Of a DNA stretch of 32,004 bases, positions 15,978 to 25,756 are shown one piece after another (position 1 is the first letter of the stretch; the number at the start of each line of letters is the position of its first letter). The stretch is taken from positions 1 through 32,004 of the forward strand of contig JAILLJ010000066.1 in NCBI GenBank assembly GCA_024693205.1, given 5' to 3'. Position numbers and translations under genes: made by a program. The notes under the pieces are model-generated. The model searched no databases. It saw only the letters and a program-made list of their open reading frames with translations, and was not told the DNA's origin. This stretch comes from Clostridiales bacterium (GTDB taxonomy: Bacteria; Bacillota; Clostridia; Oscillospirales; Acutalibacteraceae).

Positions 15978-17093
15978 TCAGATTATTATTTCCTTGCCTA
16001 TGTATATCGGATAGCTCTTGTCGCCGATAAGAGTTTTTCCGGGCTTTATAACGGCGCTCTTGTCGATGACGGTACAGTCGAGGCTTACGTTTTCGCTTAT
16101 CATCGTGCCCTGCATGATTATCGAGTTTTTGACGACCGCGCCCTTGCCAATACGGACGCCCCTGAACAGAATACAGTTTTCGACCGTGCCGTCGATAATA
16201 CACCCGTCGGCGACAAGCGAATTTCTCACCTCGGAGCCGAGACCGTATTTCGCCGGCACCTCGTCATGCACCTTTGTGTATACGGGCTTGTCGACCTTGA
16301 ACAGCTCCCTTCTGTTTTCCGGGACAAGAAGATCCAAATTCGCGTCGAAATAGCTCTTAAGTCCGTTTATCACCCTTACGAAGCCCTTTTCCTCGTAGCC
16401 TCTTATGTTGAGATTCAGCACGTTGCGCTGAAAAATATCTCTCTCGAAGCTGTCGAAATGGAGCGACATCGCCTCGTTTATGAGCCTCTGAAGCAGAGAT
16501 TTTCTCATAATGAACATGTTGAGCGAATAATTGGCGTCGCCGTTTATCGCTCTGTTGACCATTATCTCATTGACCCTGCCGTCCGCGCCGAAGCCGAAGG
16601 TCATAAGATCGTCAAGCTTCGGTACGGGTCCGTTTTTATATACTATCGTTATATCCGCTCCGGAACGCGTATGGGCGTCGAACAGCTTTGTAAAATCCAT
16701 GTTGCATATCACGTTGCAGTCGGATAAAATGACGTATTCCTCGTTGGAACGCGCCATGAAACGCATGTTTCCCTTTAACGCCTCGATCCGGTTTTCATAA
16801 ACGCCCGACGTCCTCGACGCAAACGGAGGAAGGATAAACAGTCCCTCGTTTTTTCTCGAAAGATCCCACGGTTTGCCCGAGCCGATATGGTCAAGCAGCG
16901 ACTGGTAATTGTTTTTGGTCACGATACCGACCTTTGACATTCCGCAGTTGACCATATTTGAAAGCACAAAATCTATCAGGCGGTAACGACCGCCGAACGG
17001 CACGGAGCCCATCGTCCTAAGACTTGTAAACTCGGGAAGCGCCGAATCGTAAGCATTTGAATAAATCAATCCCAAAACATTGTTTGCTCTCAT
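15978..17093 (-). CDS. glgD: GlgD, regulatory subunit of ADP-glucose pyrophosphorylase
   Basis: GlgD is a 371-residue GlgC paralog that in Bacillota partners with GlgC to raise ADP-glucose synthesis. It keeps the nucleotidyltransferase fold (FGGRYRLIDFVLSN, GSGKPWDL, ILSDCNV) and a C-terminal left-handed beta-helix. It lacks the GGQGSRL loop and the EEKP catalytic Lys motif present in the adjacent GlgC. This is the usual sign of a non-catalytic partner. Its position between glgC and glgA fits the standard Bacillota operon. The ribosome binding site before ATG is weak (GCGGGA), so GlgD may be made at a lower level or depend on coupling. Confidence 0.95.
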   Translation of the reverse strand: MRANNVLGLIYSNAYDSALPEFTSLRTMGSVPFGGRYRLIDFVLSNMVNCGMSKVGIVTKNNYQSLLDHIGSGKPWDLSRKNEGLFILPPFASRTSGVYENRIEALKGNMRFMARSNEEYVILSDCNVICNMDFTKLFDAHTRSGADITIVYKNGPVPKLDDLMTFGFGADGRVNEIMVNRAINGDANYSLNMFIMRKSLLQRLINEAMSLHFDSFERDIFQRNVLNLNIRGYEEKGFVRVINGLKSYFDANLDLLVPENRRELFKVDKPVYTKVHDEVPAKYGLGSEVRNSLVADGCIIDGTVENCILFRGVRIGKGAVVKNSIIMQGTMISENVSLDCTVIDKSAVIKPGKTLIGDKSYPIYIGKEIII

Positions 17094-17123
17094 TTTTTAT
17101 TCCCGCTTTCTGTTATTTCTCCG

Positions 17124-18329
17124 TCAAACGATATTTTTATCTATCATTTCTTTCGGCTTTATCTTTACGTTTTTACCAATCGTTATATCCGAGCCTATGA
17201 CCGTTACGCCCCAATCGGCGCGATCCTTCATCGCCTCGGGACGCTCGCCTACGACGGCTCCCTCCTCGATAACGGCGTTTTCGGCGACGATGGCGTACTG
17301 TACCACCGCTCCGCTCTTTATAACCGTACCCGGCATAACTATGGAGTCGCGCACAGTCGCGCCCTCTTCGACAGTCACGTTTGCGAAAAGCACCGAAAAG
17401 TCGATGCTGCCGTCTATCTGACATCCCTCGGCTATCATGGAATTCTGTACCTTCGCGCAGCTTGAGACATAGTGCGGCGGCGCGGTGGGGCTTCTCGAAT
17501 AGATCTTCCACGATGTATCCGAAAGATCGAGATCCACCTTGGGATTTAAAAGATCGAGGTTGGCCTCCCAAAGGCTGTCGATCGTTCCGACGTCTTTCCA
17601 GTATCCGTCGAACGGGTATGCGTAAAGCCTCTCGCCCGCGTCGTGCATCGCCGGTATAAGGTCATGGCCGAAGTCGTTGCTCGAATTCGGGTTGGCCTCG
17701 TCCTCGAGGAGATAACGGCGAAGCTTTTTCCATGTAAACATATAAATTCCCATGGACGCCTTGTTGCTCTTCGGCACCTTGGGCTTTTCCTCAAACGCCG
17801 TGATGGCGCCCTCGTCGTCGACGAACATAAGTCCGAATCTCGACGCCTCCTCCCACGGGACCTCAAGCATGGCTATCGTGCAGTCCGCCTGCTTCTCCTT
17901 ATGGTAGGCGAGCATCTTGGCGTAATCCATCTTGTAAATATGGTCGCCGGAAAGGATGGCGACATATTCGGGATCGTATCTGTCGATGAAATTGATGTTC
18001 TGATAGATGGCGTTTGCGGTATTTTTATACCACGCCGTTCCCTCTATCTGCTGATAGGGAGACAGGATATGGACGCCGCCGTTCGCTCTGTCGAGATCCC
18101 ACGGCTGGCCGTTTCCGATATAGTCGTTCAGCTCGAGCGGCTGATACTGCGTCAGAACGCCGACCGTGTAAATACCGGAATTTACACAGTTTGAAAGCGG
18201 GAAATCAATGATACGGTATTTGCCGCCGTAAGGGACAGCCGGCTTCGCTATCTTTTTTGTCAGGATCCCGAGTCTGCTGCCCTGCCCTCCCGCGAGGAGC
18301 ATTGCAATACATTCGGTTTTAAGGGACAT
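17124..18329 (-). CDS. glgC: Glucose-1-phosphate adenylyltransferase, catalytic subunit
   Basis: GlgC makes ADP-glucose from ATP and glucose-1-phosphate, the committed step of glycogen synthesis. The 401 residues include the nucleotide loop [14 protein letters not shown] (11-24), [29 protein letters not shown], the catalytic Asp in [10 protein letters not shown], the sugar-phosphate Lys in AFEEKPK, and a C-terminal beta-helix of hexapeptide-like repeats. It follows glgB by 41 bases and precedes glgD by 30. Comparison with GlgD shows this copy holds all active-site residues. The start is supported by AAAGGA ten bases upstream. Confidence 0.97.
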   Translation of the reverse strand: MSLKTECIAMLLAGGQGSRLGILTKKIAKPAVPYGGKYRIIDFPLSNCVNSGIYTVGVLTQYQPLELNDYIGNGQPWDLDRANGGVHILSPYQQIEGTAWYKNTANAIYQNINFIDRYDPEYVAILSGDHIYKMDYAKMLAYHKEKQADCTIAMLEVPWEEASRFGLMFVDDEGAITAFEEKPKVPKSNKASMGIYMFTWKKLRRYLLEDEANPNSSNDFGHDLIPAMHDAGERLYAYPFDGYWKDVGTIDSLWEANLDLLNPKVDLDLSDTSWKIYSRSPTAPPHYVSSCAKVQNSMIAEGCQIDGSIDFSVLFANVTVEEGATVRDSIVMPGTVIKSGAVVQYAIVAENAVIEEGAVVGERPEAMKDRADWGVTVIGSDITIGKNVKIKPKEMIDKNIV

Positions 18330-18347
18330 TTTATTTCATTCCTTTCA

Positions 18348-18368
18348 TTACGCGGTAGGGGCGCGTAA
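18348..18368. repeat. Hairpin in the glgB-glgC gap
   Basis: TTACGCG and CGCGTAA are perfectly complementary across a seven-base loop, between the glgB stop and the glgC ribosome binding site. There is no T-run. It may mark an mRNA stability or processing site that sets the glgB to glgC ratio. Confidence 0.45.
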
Positions 18369-18370
18369 AA

Positions 18371-20293
18371 TCAATTCTTTGTTTTATCCGAAACGCTTTT
18401 TTCGGTCTTTTTTACCGTTCTCTTTTTTCTCGGTCTATGTTTTAAATAGACGGCGCTGTAACCCGCGAGCTTAAGCTCGATGCTGTCCGTAAAGCCGTGC
18501 ATCGGGACGGGCTTTGAGCGTACGCTCTTTGAGACGCCCACTCCCGTTCCGCCGAATTCGGGAGCGTCGGAATTGAATACGACGTCGTATGTTCCGCTTT
18601 TCGGAACGCCTATCCGGTAGTTTTCGCGAACGACGTTCGTAAGGTTGCACACAGTTATTATTTCACCGCTGTGCTTATCAATACGCCTGAACGAAATGAC
18701 AGAATTTACATTGTCGTCGCCCGATATCCAGTTAAAGCCGTCCCACGCGTAATCTATCTCCCAAAACGCGGGCGTCTCCTTATAGAATTTATTTAATTCC
18801 GCGGTGTAGTGTTGGAGCTGTCTGTGCTTTTCGTAATCGAGAAGCAGCCAATCAAGCCCCTTGCGATAATCCCATTCGATGAACTGGCCGAATTCCTGAC
18901 CCATGAAAAGGAGCTTTTTGCCGGGATGCGCCGTCATATATCCGAGGAACGAACGGACTCCGGCAAATTTTTCTTCATAATCGCCGGGCATCTTGCTGAG
19001 CAGAGAGCATTTCCCGTGGACGACCTCGTCATGGGAGATCGGAAGGATAAAATTCTCGGAGAAGGCGTACATGAACGAAAAGGTCAGACAGTTGTGATTG
19101 TCCTTCCTGTAGATACCGTCAAGCGAAAAGTATCTCAGGCAGTCGTTCATCCAGCCCATGTTCCATTTGAAGTTGAAGCCGAGACCGCCCATGAAAACGG
19201 GCTTTGAGACCATCGGCCACGCCGTGCTTTCCTCGGCTATCATCATAACGTCGCCGTGCTCGCCGAAGACGGCCTTGTTGAGGCTTTGGAGGAAATCCAC
19301 CGCCTCGAGATTTTTGTTGTCGCCGTTTTTATTTGGTATCCATTCGCCCTTTTTACGCCCGTAATCGAGATAAAGCATCGACGCCACCGCGTCGACGCGA
19401 AGGCCGTCGAAATGGTACATGTCGAACCAGAACATCGCGTTGGAAATAAGAAAGCTCTTGACCTCGTTTTTTCCGTAGTCAAACACCCTTGTGCCCCAAT
19501 CGTAGTGTTCGCCCTTGCGCGGGTCGGCGTACTCGTAGCAGGGCTCGCCGTCAAATTCGTAAAGCCCGTGGGCGTCCTTCGGAAAATGTGCCGGTACCCA
19601 GTCGAGGATAACGCCTATCCCCGATCGGTGACAGCGGTCGATAAGATACATAAGATCATCCGGCGTTCCGTAACGTGAGGTCGGAGCGAAATAGCCCGTC
19701 GCCTGATATCCCCACGAGCCGTCAAACGGATATTCGTTCAGCGGCATAAATTCGATATGGGTGTAGCCCATCTTTAAAACATAAGGTATCAGCTCGTCGG
19801 CAAGCGCCCTGTACGAAAGAAAATTGTCGTCGTCATATTTCTTCCACGAGCCGGCGTGCACCTCATAGATATTTACGGGGCTTTCGTAGATGTTTTTTTC
19901 TTTTCTCTCTTTGAGCCAGTCGGAGTCTCCCCATTCGTAGCCGCCGAGCTCATAATATTTTGACGCCGTTCCCGGTCTTGTCTCGGCGTGAAAGCCGTAA
20001 GGATCGCACTTTAAAATCTCGGTCCCCTTACGCGTTTTTATGCAAAATTTATAGGCGTCATATACCTTTACGTTTTCCGCGTCGCCCTCAAAAATACCGT
20101 CGTCGCTGATTTTTTCAAGCGGATCTCTTCCGCTGTCCCAGGAATTGAAATCTCCGACGACGCTGACGCTCTCGGCGTGCGGCGCCCATGTCCTGAATCG
20201 GACGGTGTTTTCGTCAACGCGATGCGCTCCCATATATTCATACGTTTTATAATTTGTTCCCTGATGAAAAAAATATACCGGGAGATCGTCCAT
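18371..20293 (-). CDS. glgB: 1,4-alpha-glucan branching enzyme (GH13)
   Basis: GlgB creates alpha-1,6 branches in glycogen. The 640-residue protein has an N-terminal CBM48 domain ([20 protein letters not shown], about 31-50) and a GH13 barrel. Barrel motifs are DWVPAHF (231-237), [10 protein letters not shown] with nucleophile Asp301, IAEEST with acid/base Glu354, and [10 protein letters not shown] with Asp422. A C-terminal beta domain and a short basic tail follow. It is the first gene of the operon: a promoter lies at 20344-20372 and GGAGG seven bases before the ATG. Glycogen phosphorylase and debranching enzyme are not in this window, so only synthesis is encoded here. Confidence 0.97.
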   Translation of the reverse strand: MDDLPVYFFHQGTNYKTYEYMGAHRVDENTVRFRTWAPHAESVSVVGDFNSWDSGRDPLEKISDDGIFEGDAENVKVYDAYKFCIKTRKGTEILKCDPYGFHAETRPGTASKYYELGGYEWGDSDWLKERKEKNIYESPVNIYEVHAGSWKKYDDDNFLSYRALADELIPYVLKMGYTHIEFMPLNEYPFDGSWGYQATGYFAPTSRYGTPDDLMYLIDRCHRSGIGVILDWVPAHFPKDAHGLYEFDGEPCYEYADPRKGEHYDWGTRVFDYGKNEVKSFLISNAMFWFDMYHFDGLRVDAVASMLYLDYGRKKGEWIPNKNGDNKNLEAVDFLQSLNKAVFGEHGDVMMIAEESTAWPMVSKPVFMGGLGFNFKWNMGWMNDCLRYFSLDGIYRKDNHNCLTFSFMYAFSENFILPISHDEVVHGKCSLLSKMPGDYEEKFAGVRSFLGYMTAHPGKKLLFMGQEFGQFIEWDYRKGLDWLLLDYEKHRQLQHYTAELNKFYKETPAFWEIDYAWDGFNWISGDDNVNSVISFRRIDKHSGEIITVCNLTNVVRENYRIGVPKSGTYDVVFNSDAPEFGGTGVGVSKSVRSKPVPMHGFTDSIELKLAGYSAVYLKHRPRKKRTVKKTEKSVSDKTKN

Positions 20294-20343
20294 AATGAAC
20301 CTCCAACGTCATTTTGTGCGGTGTCGTCTTGATATTACATAAT

Positions 20344-20372
20344 ATTATATCAAACTGTTATATTGTTTTCAA
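20344..20372 (-). promoter_or_regulatory. Near-consensus promoter of the glg operon
   Basis: TTGAAA (20367-20372), 17 bases, and a perfect TATAAT (20344-20349) preceded by TGA (extended -10). It lies about 50 bases before glgB. This is among the strongest promoters in the window, and no operator-like dyad was seen next to it. Confidence 0.9.
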
Positions 20373-20438
20373 GTGTTTTTAACAACTTTTATTCGTAGTT
20401 GTATAGCTTTTTTAGGTTATTTTGTACAAACGGCGCGA

Positions 20439-21221
20439 TCATATCGTAACGCTCGTCGCGTCGTCAGAGATAAACACGTTTTCGCCGAAAATCTCTCTCG
20501 CCTCTTTTTCGGCGGAAACGGGGTCGGGCAGGATGCTTTTTCCGTGGTGGATGAAAAACAGCTTTTCGACCGGAAGCGATCTTTCTCTTATCAGCCTGCA
20601 AACGTCGCGGTAATCGTTATGTCCCGTCTCCATCAAAAAAACGTCCGTCTTTTCGGTAAGTATATTCGGGATATCTTCAAGGCGCGTGTCTCCCGAATAA
20701 GCTATCCGCTTGTCCCCCGCCTTTATGACGTATGAGAACGAGAGCCACGGGTCGCCGTCATCATGGGGAAGATGGTGGTTGTGATACGCTCTCACCTCGA
20801 CGCCGTCCGCTTTTGAAACATAGCAAAGCGAATCGTCGACGATATGGGGAACGACCTTAAAGGGGATCCTAAAATTGTCCTCCGTGTTTTTAAGGACGGC
20901 CATAATACCGTCAAACGTCTCTTTCAGTGGGATAAAGACGTCGATATCACCGCCTATCGGCAGTTTCTTTTCGACGCCTGTCACTTTTCTTATATTCCAA
21001 AGAAGATTTCCGAGCCCGCCGACATGATCCATATGACAATGCGAAATGAATATCGCCCTTATTTTAGTCAGATCGAGTCCCATGAGATACGCCGTATAGG
21101 AGCAGTTTTCACCGGCGTCGAACCAGTATATGCCGTTGTCCGCTTCAAGGGCAAAGGACACATGATGTCTGTCCTTAAAAGGCCTTGTCCCCGAACATGT
21201 TCCGAAAAAATGAAGCTTCAT
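20439..21221 (-). CDS. MBL-fold metallo-hydrolase
   Basis: This 260-residue metallo-beta-lactamase-fold enzyme opens MKLHFFGTCSGTRP, a start shared with RNase Z/phosphodiesterase-like members. The metal motif is SHCHMDHVGG (His61, His63, Asp65, His66). Further ligands are likely in AYSGDTR and in the C-terminal FIHHGK. It probably binds two metals and cleaves a phosphodiester or similar bond. It lacks the exosite arm expected of a tRNA-processing RNase Z, so I do not assign that role. It lies 20 bases after the mtaB stop with AGGGGGA upstream, so it is probably cotranscribed with mtaB. Confidence 0.88.
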   Translation of the reverse strand: MKLHFFGTCSGTRPFKDRHHVSFALEADNGIYWFDAGENCSYTAYLMGLDLTKIRAIFISHCHMDHVGGLGNLLWNIRKVTGVEKKLPIGGDIDVFIPLKETFDGIMAVLKNTEDNFRIPFKVVPHIVDDSLCYVSKADGVEVRAYHNHHLPHDDGDPWLSFSYVIKAGDKRIAYSGDTRLEDIPNILTEKTDVFLMETGHNDYRDVCRLIRERSLPVEKLFFIHHGKSILPDPVSAEKEAREIFGENVFISDDATSVTI

Positions 21222-21241
21222 ATTTTCGCTTCCCCCTGCTT

Positions 21242-22546
21242 TTATTTTTCATTTATGTACGTCCCGATACAGTGATCGTCGCCTGCGCCGGTGATTCTGA
21301 CGTTTACTATCCCGCCGTCGGGACATTCGCCCTCTATTTTTACCGGTATGTAATTTGCGGTAAACCCTTCTTTATATTTTTCCGTCCCCGAATTTGTCTC
21401 TATCAATACGCTGACCGTTTTTCCGATCTGTGAAGAAAGATATTCTGCCCTTATCTCACCGGCAAGCTCTGTCATCTCACGGCAGCGGCGCTCCTTGACG
21501 CTCTTTTCGACCTGATCGGGGAATGAAGCGGCCTTTGTCCCCGGCCTTATCGAATAAGGGAACACATGCACCTTTTCAAAGCCGATACGTTTTACGAACT
21601 CCTTTGAGATACTAAAATCCTCCTCGCTCTCCCCTGCGAAGCCGACCATGACGTCGGTGGTCAGAGCGGCGTCCTTAAACGATGAACGAAGCTTTTGACA
21701 GAGCTTTTCGTATTCCTCCGCCGAATAATGGCGGTTCATCGCCTTAAGCGTTTTGTCGCATCCGCTTTGGAGCGATATATGAAAATGCGGACAGAGCTTT
21801 TCGCACCCGGAAAGTCTTTCGATGACGTCGTCGGTCAGATGGTCGGGCTCGAGCGAGCCGAGACGGACCCGTTTTATCTTTTCGACCGACGAAGCCGTTT
21901 CGACCGCGTCGCAAATATTTTTTCCGTTGTCGTTATATGCGGAAAGATTTATCCCGACAAGAACTATCTCGGTAAATCCCGCGTCCGCAAGGCCCGACAC
22001 CTCGCTTTTTATATCCTCGATCTTTTTAGAACGCACTCTTCCGCGGGCGTAAGGGATTATGCAATATGAGCAAAACCTGTTGCATCCGTCCTCGATCTTA
22101 ACTTCCGCTCTCGTCCTGCCGATAAATCCGCTTATCGAAGACGGCTCAAAAATCTCTCCGCTCTCGTGCGGCTCGGTGAGGATGAGCTTTTTCCTTTCGG
22201 CAAAATATTCGTTAAGCGCGTCCGTCAATTTTCCGTTATTTCTGTTTCCGAGGACGATATCGGCCTCGGGCAAAATGTCGGAGATCCCCGGAAACGCCTG
22301 CGGGACGCATCCCGTCAAAACGGTCACGGCGGACGGATTTTGCCTCTTGAATTTTCTTACGGCCTGGCGCGTCTTTCTGTCGCTCTCGGCCGTCACGGAG
22401 CAGGAATTTATTATATAGATATCGGCTATCGCGCTGTGAGGAACAAGCTCGTAACCGTCTTTTATAAGCTTTTCCGCCATGACCTCGGATTCATACCTGT
22501 TGACCTTACAGCCCAACGTATAAATCGCCGCTTTCATCTTGCACAC
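21242..22546 (-). CDS. mtaB: tRNA t6A37 methylthiotransferase MtaB
   Basis: MtaB converts t6A37 to ms2t6A37 in tRNAs that read ANN codons. The 434 residues show the MTTase N-terminal domain with three cluster Cys (Cys13 in TLGCKVNRYES, Cys49, Cys80 in TGCVPQ). The radical-SAM CxxxCxxC follows (Cys155, Cys159, Cys162: CNRFCSYC), and a C-terminal TRAM-like domain ends the protein. The phrase TLGCKVN separates MtaB from MiaB and RimO. The start is a GTG at 22546 behind AAGGAGAGG; an ATG three codons later is too far from that site. A terminator ends only about 15 bases upstream, so its promoter must lie inside or before that hairpin, or expression depends on read-through. Confidence 0.95.
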   Translation of the reverse strand: MCKMKAAIYTLGCKVNRYESEVMAEKLIKDGYELVPHSAIADIYIINSCSVTAESDRKTRQAVRKFKRQNPSAVTVLTGCVPQAFPGISDILPEADIVLGNRNNGKLTDALNEYFAERKKLILTEPHESGEIFEPSSISGFIGRTRAEVKIEDGCNRFCSYCIIPYARGRVRSKKIEDIKSEVSGLADAGFTEIVLVGINLSAYNDNGKNICDAVETASSVEKIKRVRLGSLEPDHLTDDVIERLSGCEKLCPHFHISLQSGCDKTLKAMNRHYSAEEYEKLCQKLRSSFKDAALTTDVMVGFAGESEEDFSISKEFVKRIGFEKVHVFPYSIRPGTKAASFPDQVEKSVKERRCREMTELAGEIRAEYLSSQIGKTVSVLIETNSGTEKYKEGFTANYIPVKIEGECPDGGIVNVRITGAGDDHCIGTYINEK

Positions 22547-22560
22547 GCCGTCCTCTCCTT

Positions 22561-22598
22561 AAAAATCAGCGGGGCTTTCCGTATTTTGGAAGCCCCGC
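22561..22598 (-). terminator. Rho-independent terminator between the 111-residue gene and mtaB
   Basis: GCGGGGCTTCC and GGAAAGCCCCGC form a GC-rich stem with one bulge and a seven-base loop, followed by TGATTTTT. It starts about 20 bases after the stop of the upstream gene. Confidence 0.9.
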
Positions 22599-22619
22599 GT
22601 ATAGAACCCTGTAATATGT

Positions 22620-22955
22620 TTATTTAGCCTCCGACTTGGCTTTTTTGTCATTGGCTTCCCCCTCCGCGGGTTTCGGAAGCGCACGCTCAAGCCATATGGA
22701 GCCAATGTCCATCGCGTTGTAAAGACCGCGTTTCTCGCTCTTTTTAACTATCCTGTCGCGAGGGCTGAGATCGGGATCGGTTCTTACAAGCTGTATCATC
22801 ACCCTGTCGGCTATAGTCATGTCGTTAAACTGTTTTGTGCTCGTTATCTGAAGAACAATAACAAATTCATCGCTCATGCTGCCGTAATAGATGGTATTGT
22901 CCTTACGTACGAGCGGTCTTCCTCTATACATCAAAAAGCTGTTTTTCTTTGCCAT
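22620..22955 (-). CDS. Conserved-looking small protein of unknown function
   Basis: I do not assign a named family. The 111-residue protein begins MAKKNSFLMYRGRPLVRKDN and looks like a compact soluble domain with alternating strands (TIYYGSMSDEFVIVLQI, DRVMIQLVRTD) followed by a charged, Lys/Ala/Glu-rich tail. GGTGAT is the ribosome binding site. It follows ireB by 46 bases and is followed by a strong terminator, so ireB and this gene form a two-gene transcript. In many Bacillota ireB is followed by the RuvX gene; this is a different arrangement. My impression from memory is that similar proteins occur in other Clostridia. Confidence 0.8.
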   Translation of the reverse strand: MAKKNSFLMYRGRPLVRKDNTIYYGSMSDEFVIVLQITSTKQFNDMTIADRVMIQLVRTDPDLSPRDRIVKKSEKRGLYNAMDIGSIWLERALPKPAEGEANDKKAKSEAK

Positions 22956-23001
22956 ATATAATCACCGAAACGGCATAACAGCCGTCTGAGATCCTTTCTG
23001 T

Positions 23002-23253
23002 TTATTTCTCTACTCCCAGATAATCCTTTACAAGGATCTGGAGCAGCTCGTCTCTGTCGATCCTTCTTACAAGGCTTCTCGCGTTGTTGTGGGTCGTGAT
23101 ATACGTCGGATCCTCCGAAAGAAGATATCCGACTATCTGGCTGATGGGGTTATAGCCCTTTTCACTCAAAGCGTCATAGACCGCCGTAATGATACGGCGC
23201 ACCTCTTTTTCGTGTTCATCCTTTACAGAAAACTTAATTGTTTTATCAGTCAT
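23002..23253 (-). CDS. IreB-family (UPF0297) regulatory protein
   Basis: This small 83-residue protein matches the IreB/UPF0297 family along its whole length ([51 protein letters not shown]). In Enterococcus faecalis IreB is phosphorylated on N-terminal Thr residues by the PASTA kinase IreK and affects cephalosporin resistance. Thr2 and Thr5 here (MTDKTIKF) sit at the equivalent place. I chose the ATG at 23253, since AGGTGG lies five bases upstream and an earlier GTG is part of that site. A promoter lies at 23289-23317. No kinase or phosphatase gene is in the window. Confidence 0.93.
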   Translation of the reverse strand: MTDKTIKFSVKDEHEKEVRRIITAVYDALSEKGYNPISQIVGYLLSEDPTYITTHNNARSLVRRIDRDELLQILVKDYLGVEK

Positions 23254-23288
23254 AAATACCACCTCGCCTTAACAAGCTTACGGGATAT

Positions 23289-23317
23289 ATTATATACCCT
23301 TCAGTTTAAAAATACAA
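23289..23317 (-). promoter_or_regulatory. Promoter of the ireB unit
   Basis: TTGTAT (23312-23317), 17 bases, TATAAT (23289-23294), about 35 bases before ireB and just after the end of pheT. Confidence 0.8.
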
Positions 23318-23356
23318 CGGATAGAAGCCAATAATTTGTAAAAAAACAGTAAACAA

Positions 23357-25738
23357 TCAGCTTCTGAGCGTTATTCCGAGCTCTCCGAGAGCCTTAACGG
23401 CGCGTTTTACCGCCGTATCCGCCTCGTCGTCGGTCAATGTCTTGTCGGCAGAACGCATGACGAGATTGAACGCGACGCTCTTCATGCCGCTCGGGATCTG
23501 CGCTCCCTCGTAGACGTCGAACAGCGCTATCGACTCAAGATATTTTCCGACCGCCTTTGCCATCGCCATTTTGAGCGTCAGCACCGGTATCTTTTTACTG
23601 CAAACGAACGCGAGATCGCGTGTCACCGCCGGGAACTTCGGAAGCGGCTTATAGACCTTTACAAGGTCGCTGTATTTTTCTATCGTCGCGTAATCGAACG
23701 AAGCAACGTACGCCTTGACGCCTATGCCGTAATTTTCGAGGACGTCGGGATGTACCTCGCCGAAAAGTCCTATCGTCTCGCCTTCCGCCGAAAGCTCCGC
23801 CGCTCTTCCGGGATGGAGATATTCGCAGTCGCTGACGGCCTTCACGTCGTAATCCTTTATACCGACGACGCGCATAAGCTCCTCAATAACTCCCTTAAGC
23901 GTAAAGAAGTCGCAGTCCTCGCCGAACATGCCGAGCGTCACCGTCTTTCTCTCGTCGGGAAGGTCGCTTCCCTCCACCGGGATATAGACGTTTGAGATCT
24001 CGAACATCTTGGCCGACGCGTTTCTGTTATTGAAGTTTCTCGACAGCACGTCCATCATCGACGGAACGGTCGTCGTTCTCATTATGCTCGTATCCTCGCC
24101 GAGAGGATTCATGATAACGAGCGATTTCCGAAGCTTATTATCGGGGCTCAGACATATCTTATCGTAAAACTTGGGGCTGATGAAGGAATATGTCGCCGCC
24201 TCGGTCAGTCCGCAGGCGAGAAGAGTATTTGAAATAAGTCTTTCGAGCTTTTGGGTATCGCTGAACTTGCCTGCCGTGTCGCTCGAAAAGTCTCTGCTCG
24301 GTATGTTTTCATATCCGTAGAAGCGCGCTATCTCCTCGGAGATATCGGCCTGGTGCAAAACGTCGCCCCTGAAGAACGGGACATAGATCATACCGTCCCT
24401 GACCTCGAATTCAAGGCTTTCGAGGATCTTTTTCTGTTCGTCCGCCGAAACGTCAATACCGATAAATCTGTTTACCCATTCGGCGTCAAACGGGATGACC
24501 GTCTGTTTCTTTTCGCTACAGTCGCAGTCGACCGCTCCGTTTACGACGTCGCCCGCGTCGAGCATCTGGACAAGCTGAAGAGCCCTGTTCAGCGAACGCA
24601 TACAGCCGCTCGGGTCAAGCTCCTTCTCGTAACGCGCGGAGGCTTCCGTTCTCATTCCGAGCTTCTTTGCGGTAAAGCGCACCGAAACTCCGTTGAAGCA
24701 CGCAGATTCAAAAACTATCTCCTTCGTGTCATCCATTATCCCGCTGTATTCGCCGCCCATTATTCCGGCGACGGCAACGGGCTTCTTTTGGTCGGCGATG
24801 ACCAGCATCGAATCGTCAAGCTCGCGCTTCACGCCGTCAAGCGTCGTTATCGTTTCGCCTTTTTCGGCAAGACGGACGTTTACGGTATTGCCTTCGAGGA
24901 AACGAAGGTCAAAGGCGTGCATCGGCTGACCGTATTCGAGCATGACGTAGTTGGTTATGTCGACGATATTGTTTATCGGACGAACTCCCGACGCGCGAAG
25001 TCTCTCACGCATCCATCTCGGAGACGGAGCTATCCTGACGTTTTTGACGACGGCTCCGGCGTATCTGTAGCAGTCCTTTTTATCAAGGATGTTGACCTTT
25101 AATATCTCGTTTACGTCGCCCTCGCCCTTTTCTACCGTAGGCTCGGGAGTTTTAAACGGAATTTTGAAGCTTGCCGCCGCCTCTCGCGCAAGTCCTATTA
25201 CCGAAAGGCAGTCGGGGCGGTTGGGAGTTATCTCAAAATCCGTCACCATATCGTTAAGGCCTATCGCCTCATGTATATCGAGTCCGAGCGTTTTGTCGCA
25301 GTCGTCGCCGAGAACGAAAATGCCGTCCTCGATAGCGTACGGGAAGTCATGAACTGTAAGTCCGAGCTCCGACAGAGAGCAGAGCATTCCGCAGCTTTCA
25401 ACTCCCCTGAGCTTGCCCTTCTTGATCTTTTTATTTCCCGCGACGACGGAGTTGTCGAGCGCAGTCGGCACCACGTCGCCGACCTTGAGATTTTGGGCGC
25501 CCGTGACGATCTGAAGCGGCTCGTCCGCGCCGACGTCTACGGAGCATATCCAGAGGTGATCCGAGTCGGGATGTCTTTCAAGCGAAAGGATCTTTCCGAC
25601 GACGATGTTTGAAAGCTCCTCGCCCTCGTGAGAATATCCCTCTACCTTGGAACCGCTCATCGTCATTACGTCCGTGAATTCCTTATCACCGACGTCTATC
25701 TTAACGTATTCATTAAGCCATTTTTTCGACAGTAACAT
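23357..25738 (-). CDS. pheT: Phenylalanyl-tRNA synthetase beta subunit
   Basis: PheT is the structural and editing subunit of the alpha2-beta2 enzyme that charges tRNA-Phe. The 793 residues are normal for bacteria. They hold an N-terminal EMAP-like tRNA-binding domain (about 40-150: VGKILSLERHPDSDHLWICS), the B3/B4 editing domain, B5, the catalytic-like core and a C-terminal anticodon-binding FDX-ACB domain (PLPKFPAVTRDLAFVC). It starts 18 bases after pheS and shares its T-box control. No terminator hairpin is evident after the stop, so some read-through into ireB is possible. Confidence 0.98.
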   Translation of the reverse strand: MLLSKKWLNEYVKIDVGDKEFTDVMTMSGSKVEGYSHEGEELSNIVVGKILSLERHPDSDHLWICSVDVGADEPLQIVTGAQNLKVGDVVPTALDNSVVAGNKKIKKGKLRGVESCGMLCSLSELGLTVHDFPYAIEDGIFVLGDDCDKTLGLDIHEAIGLNDMVTDFEITPNRPDCLSVIGLAREAAASFKIPFKTPEPTVEKGEGDVNEILKVNILDKKDCYRYAGAVVKNVRIAPSPRWMRERLRASGVRPINNIVDITNYVMLEYGQPMHAFDLRFLEGNTVNVRLAEKGETITTLDGVKRELDDSMLVIADQKKPVAVAGIMGGEYSGIMDDTKEIVFESACFNGVSVRFTAKKLGMRTEASARYEKELDPSGCMRSLNRALQLVQMLDAGDVVNGAVDCDCSEKKQTVIPFDAEWVNRFIGIDVSADEQKKILESLEFEVRDGMIYVPFFRGDVLHQADISEEIARFYGYENIPSRDFSSDTAGKFSDTQKLERLISNTLLACGLTEAATYSFISPKFYDKICLSPDNKLRKSLVIMNPLGEDTSIMRTTTVPSMMDVLSRNFNNRNASAKMFEISNVYIPVEGSDLPDERKTVTLGMFGEDCDFFTLKGVIEELMRVVGIKDYDVKAVSDCEYLHPGRAAELSAEGETIGLFGEVHPDVLENYGIGVKAYVASFDYATIEKYSDLVKVYKPLPKFPAVTRDLAFVCSKKIPVLTLKMAMAKAVGKYLESIALFDVYEGAQIPSGMKSVAFNLVMRSADKTLTDDEADTAVKRAVKALGELGITLRS

Positions 25739-25756
25739 TTTTCATTCCTCCTTCGT

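Noticed and set aside
15975..16727. Plus-strand open frame of 250 codons opposite glgD
   Set aside because: It is a shadow of glgD, without a start signal or domain.
24251..25102. Plus-strand open frame of 283 codons opposite pheT
   Set aside because: It is antisense to a clear synthetase gene and shows no family motif.
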